52,238 nt of DNA from Dehalococcoidia bacterium (GTDB taxonomy: Bacteria; Chloroflexota; Dehalococcoidia; GIF9; AB-539-J10). The stretch spans positions 1-52,238 of the forward strand of contig PUON01000009.1 of the NCBI GenBank assembly GCA_003552125.1, given 5' to 3'. Under the pieces are notes generated by a model. That model was not told the DNA's origin. It did not search any database and saw nothing but the letters and a program-made list of their open reading frames with translations. The translations under genes were made by a program, and so were the position numbers. Of this stretch, positions 51,797 through 52,238 are shown one piece after another (positions within the stretch are counted from its first letter, which is position 1; the number at the start of each line of letters is the position of its first letter).

Positions 51797-52238
51797 ATGG
51801 CAGTCTTAACAGCTGGCGAGTTGTATGACATTGCATTGGGCATTGAGAAGAACGGTGTCGCGTACTACGAATCCTTGTCTCAGGCTACTGGCGATGAAAC
51901 ATTAAAGGGCATCTACAGCGGGCTGGCCAGCATGGAGCGCCACCATATCGAGGTATTTCAGGCGTTGCGTGCCGAAGCGGGAAGCGGTCCGGTTGTGCCG
52001 CCCGTAGATGAGGAAGAGTACGGCGCGTATCTCAAGGCGCTCATCGATTCATCGGTGTTCACGGATGATGAGGTGGCCAAGGAAATGGCAAGAAATGCAT
52101 CGGGTCCAGGAGAGGCCTTACAGTTGGCGCTAGGTGCAGAGAAGGATTCGATTCTGTTCTACTCCGGAATGCGTGACCTGGTGCCACAGAAGGAACGAAA
52201 CGCCGTAGAACGGATTATCAACGAGGAGAGGAAGCATA
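51797..52238 (+). CDS. Rubrerythrin-type ferritin-like diiron protein (partial)
   Basis: 147 codons are seen and the gene runs off the right edge. Four-helix diiron domain: LYDIALGIEKNGVAYYESLS (first Glu), MERHHIEVFQALRAE (ExxH), ALQLALGAEKDSILFYSGMR (second half) and RIINEERKH (ExxH again). No rubredoxin domain is reached before the edge. Such proteins reduce peroxide in anaerobes. GAGGGGG lies about 9 nt before the ATG; it follows the PerR-like gene by 26 bp and is probably cotranscribed. Confidence 0.9.
   Translation, partial: MAVLTAGELYDIALGIEKNGVAYYESLSQATGDETLKGIYSGLASMERHHIEVFQALRAEAGSGPVVPPVDEEEYGAYLKALIDSSVFTDDEVAKEMARNASGPGEALQLALGAEKDSILFYSGMRDLVPQKERNAVERIINEERKH

Overview
The window reads as a chromosomal segment of an anaerobic bacterium, most likely a Chloroflexota of the Dehalococcoidia type. 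The evidence is indirect: a B12-dependent ribonucleotide reductase with NrdR; a stripped-down mraZ-rsmH-ftsA-ftsZ cluster with no mur, mraY or pbp genes beside it; biotin-decarboxylase-type genes; acyl-CoA dehydrogenase, crotonase and ADP-forming acyl-CoA synthetase-like genes; a PerR/Fur regulator next to a rubrerythrin; and many TTG/GTG starts. No rRNA, tRNA, CRISPR array, insertion sequence or prophage was seen. Taxonomy is an inference.

Layout. 1-2.5 kb (minus): operon for a membrane decarboxylase (46-aa OadG-like protein, an aberrant OadB, and a carboxyltransferase cut by the window edge). 2.5-5.8 kb (minus): recX, recA, a crotonase and a DUF1461 membrane protein. 5.8-9.3 kb (plus): dnaE with a leaderless-type promoter. 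9.3-13.3 kb (minus): ogt, hpf, comF, a zinc-ribbon protein, thpR, an amidohydrolase and an RNase H-like nuclease. 13.6-17.2 kb: a NUDIX pseudogene, ligA and a frameshifted phzF-like gene. 17.2-20.8 kb (plus): tgt and a YhhQ-type transporter (queuine salvage), then bifunctional NAD(P)HX repair. 20.9-24.5 kb: a CetZ-like tubulin homologue facing two alanine-rich coiled-coil genes across a shared terminator. 24.6-29.6 kb (minus): nitrilase, secF, secD, cca. 29.6-36.1 kb: two divergent acyl-CoA synthetase (ADP-forming)-like genes, a PdxA/DUF1537 pair for four-carbon acid sugars, and an acyl-CoA dehydrogenase. 36.1-39.8 kb (minus): purine salvage (adenine deaminase, hpt, and a GAF/nuclease-like/HPRT fusion). 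39.8-46.8 kb (minus): nrdR-nrdJ, then mraZ-rsmH-ftsA-ftsZ. 46.9-52.2 kb (plus): trmD, rplS, priA, a flavodoxin-like reductase, perR/fur and a partial rubrerythrin.

Most unusual points: (1) an OadB that has lost two residues known to be needed for Na+ transport (D203 and S382 equivalents, both Ala) and carries an inserted biotinyl-like domain without the biotin lysine hairpin; (2) a GAF / PD-(D/E)XK-like / HPRT three-domain protein next to a normal hpt; (3) a CetZ-like tubulin in addition to true FtsZ, with a consensus promoter whose start point falls on the ATG, beside two coiled-coil proteins; (4) two broken genes (NUDIX, PhzF) in an otherwise intact window; (5) readable regulatory sites for MraZ, NrdR and a Fur-family protein.
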